From Neurospora intermedia (Eukaryota; Ascomycota; Sordariomycetes; Sordariales; Sordariaceae), in NCBI GenBank assembly GCA_037102815.1, contig BTPP01000006.1, positions 620,001-684,000 of the forward strand: a DNA stretch of 64,000 bases, in the 5' to 3' direction. This document shows positions 58,738-64,000 of this stretch, piece after piece. The notes below the pieces were generated by a model. It was not told the origin of the DNA. It was given only the letters and a program-made list of their open reading frames with translations, and searched no databases. Position 1 is the first letter of the stretch. The number at the start of each line of letters is the position of its first letter. Position numbers and translations under genes: made by a program.

Positions 58738-59569
58738 TTTGGAGAAAAGAGGGATGGCTGGGATTGGGAAATTGACTGCTTGGTTGCGGCTTGTGATAGT
58801 CTACCGATGCACGTCGTGAGAATGGAAAGGGTGGTGCGTGGAAGATTGGGTTTCGAAATAAATCGTGGCGCGGTGTCGAGCTGATGGTTTGGTCAATCAA
58901 TGACGAAGGGAAAACGTTGTTTTGCAACCTGAGTAGATGGCCGGTTCCAGCGAAGGTTGCGGCTTGTTTGTTGGATCGCGTGTAGTGCCATGCTAGTGTT
59001 GCCTGCACCGCTCGGTACACTGCACTCAAGGATGCTGTTAGTGTAGAGGTACCTTCGCCGCGAGAGTATTTACCCTTCCGTTCTCGCGTAACAAAAAGCT
59101 TGAAAACCCCTGGCGTCCTCTTGCCATCTTCAGCTTCGTGCCTGCCGGGATGCGGATCAGTGCGTATAGCCTCTCTTTACAATCATGTCACTGGGAATGG
59201 ACGCGCGGTAGATCGAGGCGAAACTGTCTGCTGACACGCTGCGATGTACATGCTCAACACTAACAGAATGCGATCTATAGTGACAATGTAGAGACGGTTG
59301 GCTGCACTCTTTGCTCGCCTGTCAGGCTACCTACCTAGCCGGGCTGCCATGCCCCTGTAGTGGAAAATATAGGTATGTAGGCCAGGGGCTATCCACAATC
59401 TAATCGATAGCGCGCTAGTGTAGAAGTAGGTACGTACACTAGTGAAAGTATCAGATAATGGAGCTGCTGTGTACAAGTCGGGCTGTTGTTTGTTGTCAGT
59501 GGGGGAGAAGAGGGGCGTGGGAAATAAGATTCCCTCCATTCTTCCAAAACGAACCCTACCTTTTACCGC
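58738..59569. promoter_or_regulatory. Divergent promoter region of IEC3 and MYG1
   Basis: 830 bp between divergent genes. No distinctive elements were recognised. Frames at 58709-59029 and 59327-59539 on the minus strand are short and unconserved. Confidence 0.45.
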
Positions 59570-60700
59570 TTGACACCGAAATTCTCTTCTAAAGGGTTCA
59601 TGTTCACTCGTCCACTAGCATTTCTCAAAACAATGGCCGAAAACGCAGCGAAGCGCATCAAGACCGATGGCGGTGCCCTGACCATCGGCACCCACAACGG
59701 CCACTTCCACGCCGACGAGGCTCTGGCCGTCCACATGCTTCGCCAGCATGTTCCCAAATACACCGGCGCCCGCCTGGTTCGCACCCGCGACCCTGCGCTA
59801 CTTGAGACCTGCGACATCGTCGTCGATGTTGGTGGCGAGTACGAGCCCGCCCGTGACCGCTACGACCACCACCAGCGCACCTTTACCACCACCTTCCCCG
59901 ACCACCAGACAAAGCTCAGCAGCGCCGGTCTCGTCTACATGCACTTTGGCAAGGGTATCATCTCGCGCAGCCTGCCCGACGCCCCTGCGGAGGACAACGA
60001 CAAGGTTGGCTTGATCTGGAACAAGTTGTACGACAGCTTCGTCGAGGCCCTCGACGCTCACGACAACGGCATCAGCGTCTACGATTCCGATGCTCTCAAG
60101 GCTGCCGGCATCGAGAAGCGCTTCTCTAACGGCGGTTTCACCCTTGGTGCCATGGTCGGCCGCTTCAATGGCAACTGGAACGATCCCGTCCCCTCGGACC
60201 CTGTGGCTGCCCAGGCGGAGGAAGATGGCAGGTTCGAGCAGGCCAGTCAGCGTATCGGTGAGGAGTTCGACCGCGCTCTCGACTACTACACCAAGGCTTG
60301 GCTTCCGGCCAGGGACGTCGTCGAGACGGCCTACAAGGCCCGCAAAGAGTACGATGCAGAGGGTAGAATCCTTGTCTTAAAGGGTCAGTCGGCCCCTTGG
60401 AAGGATCATCTCTATACCCTGGAAGAGGAAGAGGGAGAGCGCGTCCAAAAGGTTCTCTATGTCCTGTACCCCGAGAAGCCTACACCCGACGCCAAGTGGA
60501 GAGTGCAGTGCGTGCCTGAGACTGGCGACTCCTTCCAGAGCCGCAAGCCCCTGCCCGAGGCTTGGAGAGGCTTCCGCGATGAGAAGCTCGATGAGATCAC
60601 GCAAATCCAGGGCGGCGTTTTCGTTCATGCGGCAGGTTTCATTGGAGGCAACAAGACCTTCGATGGCGCGTTAGCCATGGCGAAGAAGGCCTTGGAGTAG
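59570..60700 (+). CDS. MYG1: Myg1 family protein (DHH-type exonuclease)
   Basis: Intronless, up to 376 residues. IGTHNGHFHADEALAVHML near residue 41 and IVVDVGGEYEPARDRYDHHQRTF near 82-104 contain the metal-binding His/Asp set, including the DHH triad at Asp99-His100-His101. Later blocks are FSNGGFTLGAMVGRFN and the C-terminal VFVHAAGFIGGNKTFDGALAMAKKAL. This is the whole UPF0160/MYG1 architecture at its usual length. Family knowledge: a 3'-5' RNA exonuclease shared between nucleus/nucleolus and mitochondria. The first about 20 residues (MTPKFSSKGFMFTRPLAFLK) are basic and hydrophobic, presequence-like; MAENAAKRIK at 59633 would start a form without it. Strong C-ending codon bias. Confidence 0.92.
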   Translation: MTPKFSSKGFMFTRPLAFLKTMAENAAKRIKTDGGALTIGTHNGHFHADEALAVHMLRQHVPKYTGARLVRTRDPALLETCDIVVDVGGEYEPARDRYDHHQRTFTTTFPDHQTKLSSAGLVYMHFGKGIISRSLPDAPAEDNDKVGLIWNKLYDSFVEALDAHDNGISVYDSDALKAAGIEKRFSNGGFTLGAMVGRFNGNWNDPVPSDPVAAQAEEDGRFEQASQRIGEEFDRALDYYTKAWLPARDVVETAYKARKEYDAEGRILVLKGQSAPWKDHLYTLEEEEGERVQKVLYVLYPEKPTPDAKWRVQCVPETGDSFQSRKPLPEAWRGFRDEKLDEITQIQGGVFVHAAGFIGGNKTFDGALAMAKKALE

Positions 60701-61264
60701 GAATCCAGCGCTGCTATGAAGATTGGCAAGCTCGTAGGCGTTTGTTGAAAAAGAACTCGACTTGATACTCCTCCCGCTGTTTTAAGGCAGAAAAAAGTAT
60801 CACCGTCTTCACGTTCAGCACTATCAGTCCATATCTTGAAAACATATTTGTAAAACATACTTGTTCTTGTTCACGACGTTGACCGGCTTCATGACGTGCC
60901 GTCTGAGCACTGCGATCGATCCAATTTGTGCCTTTATGAACCTAGACATTGAAGATGGACTTCAGAGCAGCACGCGCTGTCATGCTAAAGGATAGACCCG
61001 ACTCGACTAAACCACTCGAAACATAGATCACAAAACCCTAACCCATTCATATCTCATTCAAACAAAAAAAATCTTACACTGAATAACGTCAAACCCAACG
61101 CCACAAACCCCAAGACGTGATCTCATACTCATGCTATGCGTGACTGCTTAATTGCCGTGTGCTGGTGAGTGTTCTTGGTTACACGGTAGAACGAGATGCT
61201 CGACAAATGGTTTCGAGGAGGCGGAACCTCCGTCGAATGCCATGAGCCTGTTTCTCTGGATGGT
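60701..61264. other. Convergent intergenic region
   Basis: Between the 3' ends of MYG1 (plus) and IGO1 (minus). It is AT-richer near 61030-61080. No gene seen. Confidence 0.6.
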
Positions 61265-61968
61265 TTATTGTCGGATAGGGATGGGCTCTTGCTGATCAGC
61301 AGGCGCAGCTGAGATGGTGTCTGCGGTGGCTTGCTCTTGCTGTTGTCTGGCCTCCGCATTGTGTTCGTTGCTGTTAAGAGCGTCGATTTCCTCGGCGCTC
61401 AGCCCGCGGCTAAAGTAACTGCTTTCCTTGACAGGGCTGCCGGCTTGAGGACCCATGTTGCTGTGCTGATGAACAATGTGATGAGCTTGCGCCAGGCCGC
61501 TGGCACCGTTGATAGCACCGCAAGGGTTCGTCAAATGGGGAATGTTCTCGGGGACGGGGTGCTGGCTGCCTACTGAGCCCGTGTCGACACCGTCGCCCTT
61601 GCCAGCCTTGCTCATGGCATAGTCGCCGCTATCAAAGTACTTGCGCTCCTTGAGATGCTTGGCGAAATGGTCGCTGCGGCTGGGCAGCTTGCCGTACAGA
61701 CGGAACAGGCGTTGTTCCTCAGGGGAGAGCGACTGTAAAATTTGGCGAACCGTCAGCGTCGCTATCATGGCGCGAGTGTTGGGAGTTGTTGTGCTGCGCT
61801 GTGAGCCCGCAATGCTTCATGGTGTCGGTTGATGGTATCGCAGTTGGGTCGTGTCTTTTTCCGAGCCTGATGGCGGCCGGCTGAAGTGGTCTGATGGAGT
61901 TGTTGCTGCGCTGACGGATGATGTCAACCTACCTGAATATCAACCTTCTTTGCCTGGTGGGGATTCAT
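61265..61968 (-). CDS. IGO1: Endosulfine/ARPP-19 family protein (Igo1)
   Basis: Two exons on the minus strand: 61968-61933 (MNPHQAKKVDIQ) and 61732-61265, giving 167 residues. The 200-nt intron has a GTAGGT donor and TTTTACAG acceptor in phase 0. The core LSPEEQRLFRLYGKLPSRSDHFAKHLKERKYFDSGDYAMSKAGK is the endosulfine domain. Ser47 in FDSGDY is the family's phosphorylation site for Rim15/Greatwall kinases. Phosphorylated protein inhibits PP2A-B55, linking nutrient (TORC1/PKA) signals to quiescence and mitotic entry. The remainder is Gln/Ala-rich and probably disordered. Translating from the ATG inside the intron (61768) would give a wrong N-terminus, so the upstream exon is preferred. Confidence 0.9.
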
Positions 61969-63373
61969 GGCTGCGGTTCAAAGTCGGGCTCTTTGCTGTG
62001 CGCTCAATCGCTGGCTCTTCTCGAGGCCGTTCTCACAATGGATCGATCACCCGGTGCTAGTCTCGCTGGGTTCTGCTGGCTGTCGTTCGCTTGTGATGGC
62101 CGCAGAACGTCGAAGACGGGGCGACTAGAATGATGCAGGACGTCGATGGAAGCGTGTGGATGCACGACAAAGATACGGTATGGGTGTGCTTGCTAGGGGG
62201 TCCGCGTTGTCATCTGGTGTTCTCACTTGCACTTGGAAGGACAGGTGAAGGAGGGGCGACGCGGACGGGAAGATGGGGTCAAGACGGAGGCGTGACCACC
62301 CTCTTGGAGGTGGGACAGACAGGTGGGACACTTGAAGCTACTACTGTACGCAGTGCGGCAGTCGACGTGCAGCATTGCCTGCCGGGACTGCAAGTACCTT
62401 GGTGAGGCGGTGACGGTGCCTGTCTCTCTTCTTGCGTCCTGTCCCTGTCCCGAGGGCAGAGGTACCTAGAGGTGACCACTCTTGTTACCTAACCACATAG
62501 GCTCAGCCGGAAGCCCGTGCACCATTGTCGGTTTCGATACCAGATGGTCTAGGGTGCTGTTGGAGATCCAAGTGACCTTTTCCGGTCTTGGAGTGCCCTC
62601 CTAGTGTGCTCCTGCTCGAACAAGTCGAAACCGTCGCTCTTTTCTCATCATGTCTACTCTCAGCATGAAGGATGGCCACAGCTAGTTTATGAGACCTACG
62701 ACGGGTGACCGCATCATTGCACAAAATCCCCGCTTCTCAAATTTCCATCTCGCTTGTGCGGAATAAAGACCAAGCCGATTCTCCATGGGACATGATTACC
62801 TTCCGCCATGTTGCCTGGGAAACCTGGGTATCAGCCAAGGTGCTGGCGAGCCTGTGCTCGAAAACGCAATCCAGCCAGTGGTGGACAGTGTTGTAGAGGT
62901 TTCACGAACTTAGCCGACATATGTACAGACGTGTGCCGCTTCCTATACTTTACTGTCGCACGCTCAAAGAGGGATAGCTTTTTGCCAACTAAACGTGTTT
63001 CTACGGTACGTAATGCCACGAGGGTACCTGCAGTGGTCTGTTGGCTGTTCCCTATGACAGGTGCTTTTGTTTCATCCAGCTTATGTATGTCCGCCAGTAC
63101 AGTAGTTTGATGTGAGGCGACAGTTTGGGACAGCCAATCAAAGAGTTGTTGTCTTCAAGCATGTACAAACAAACATCTAACCTTCCAGGAGATCAAGGCA
63201 CATATCTCATATGTCCAATTCCCTTCCTCGTGTGTCTCGACTCTACTAGGTACGCCCCAGTATAGTGAGTCAAGCCAGCAGTTCTTCTCATCCTGTCCAT
63301 GATCAAATGCATCTTGATATTACGCATCAAGAACCTCTAGAGCTCCTTTCATACCTACTCTCAACTCAGCCCT
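61969..63373. other. Upstream region of IGO1 and 3' flank of the glutaminase
   Basis: 1.4 kb. The first few hundred bases should be the IGO1 promoter and 5' UTR. No frame here has recognisable motifs; those at 62125-62479 overlap on both strands. Confidence 0.55.
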
Positions 63374-64000
63374 TCAGGAAGGCAGTGCCAACAACGCAAA
63401 TGTCCCGCCTACGACAGGCCTGGCCACAAACGTCGGTCCGTCCTGCGGATACCCACCTGTCTCCGCATCATACAGGTCAGTCATGGCTCGATTCGTTGTC
63501 GTGTTGCCGATCCAATTTGCGAGCTTGTCGATTAGCAGTGCCTTGGTGTCTGGGCTGGCAACTGCCGCCGCAAACATCATCCAGTCTGACTTGGTCCAGG
63601 TGTGGCGTGTATCAAGCGGAACGGCGTATTTCATCGCAATGCTTTGGTAGAATCTAGACTGCATGTCGAAAATCGACTGGTCGACAAAGTTGAGGTCCAA
63701 GAGCTTATCTGCGTATATGTTGTAGAGAAGACCTGTTGTTCTCTGTTAGATACTGCATCGTGCCAAAAGAGTTTACATGCGACACATCAGGAAGCAAGTA
63801 CACAAAGCGAAAGGAGGGAAACATCCTCACCATAGCTCTCCTTGTCACCATAGCTCAAAGTCGTGTGCGGGAGGTCGGTCTCATTGTTGATGGCTAGAAC
63901 CTTCCATTGCTCCAAGTACTCATCTGCGATCGCACCCCAGTTATCGCTGCTGGAAGTTAAATTGGCAATTCTACTCATGGCCTTGAGGCCTATGATGCCT
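63374..64000 (-). CDS. GTAA: Glutaminase A-like protein, 3' part (runs off window)
   Basis: Minus strand, C-terminal portion only. Exon sequence 64000-63831 and 63733-63374 is separated by a 97-nt intron (GTGAGG...CAACAG). The joined text reads GIIGLKAMSRIANLT, WGAIADEYLEQWKVLAIN, TTLSYGDKESYG-LLYNIYADKLLDL, FVDQSIFDMQSRFY, YAVPLDTRHTWTKSDWMMFAAA and ETGGYPQDGPTFVARPVVGGTFALLAL, then stop. This matches the C-terminal six-hairpin-like region of secreted fungal GtaA (DUF4965/DUF1793). Family role: extracellular or cell-wall-associated glutamine hydrolysis to glutamate. The N-terminal part, including any signal peptide, lies beyond the right edge. Confidence 0.88.

Noticed and set aside
61265-61768. 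Igo1 start at the ATG 61768
   Set aside because: The first codons of that frame are intron sequence (CAAATTTTACAG acceptor); an upstream exon with MNPHQAKKVDIQ gives the expected endosulfine N-terminus.

Overview
The window looks like a chromosome segment of a filamentous ascomycete (Pezizomycotina, probably Sordariomycetes). The genes are host-type, with short introns (about 50-100 nt, 200 nt at most) that carry CTAAC-type branch sites. Fungus-specific families are present (Iec3, DAL3-type ureidoglycolate lyase, GtaA-type glutaminase). The repeats show the footprint of repeat-induced point mutation (RIP): AT-rich blocks in which CA and TG dinucleotides are nearly gone while CG survives, and repeat copies that differ almost only by transitions.

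Region 1, about 1-12,400, is a heterochromatin-like block of RIP-degraded repeats. It has an LTR-like fragment at 2160-2452, two related Tad1-type LINE copies on the minus strand (2453-4137, and a longer one from 7147 to at least 10,400), and unassigned AT-rich sequence. Region 2, 12,446-15,533, is a 3.1 kb unit bounded by inverted arms of telomere-like TTAGGG repeat plus a GC-rich hairpin. Inside it lies an intact-looking, normal-GC hot-dog thioesterase gene. I consider this the most unusual structure in the window. Region 3, 15.5-33 kb, mixes genes and mobile elements: a Pus9-like pseudouridine synthase, a short LTR element with 252-bp LTRs, a bZIP gene, a complete but dead Tc1/mariner transposon, two 202-bp MITE copies, an MFS transporter pseudogene and a tRNA-Asn gene.

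Region 4, 33-48 kb, is a gene-dense housekeeping block: ureidoglycolate lyase, a 2H-phosphoesterase, a Bud2-like RasGAP, a cyclophilin-40, a D-aminoacyl-tRNA deacylase and Not3/Not5 of CCR4-NOT. Then comes a gene-poor 6.8 kb stretch (48.1-54.9 kb). Region 5, 54.9-64 kb, holds NADP-isocitrate dehydrogenase, the Ino80-complex subunit Iec3, Myg1, the endosulfine Igo1 and the 3' part of a GtaA-type glutaminase that runs off the window.

The genes do not form one pathway or a cluster. Loose themes are nitrogen salvage (DAL3, GtaA), RNA metabolism (Pus9-like, DTD, Not3, Myg1, tRNA-Asn) and nutrient/Ras signalling (RasGAP, Igo1). Three genes (Pus9-like, NADP-IDH, Myg1) have stacked in-frame start codons that could give mitochondrial and cytosolic/nuclear forms. 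Exon structures were worked out by hand from reading frames, splice signals and family conservation; no database search was possible.
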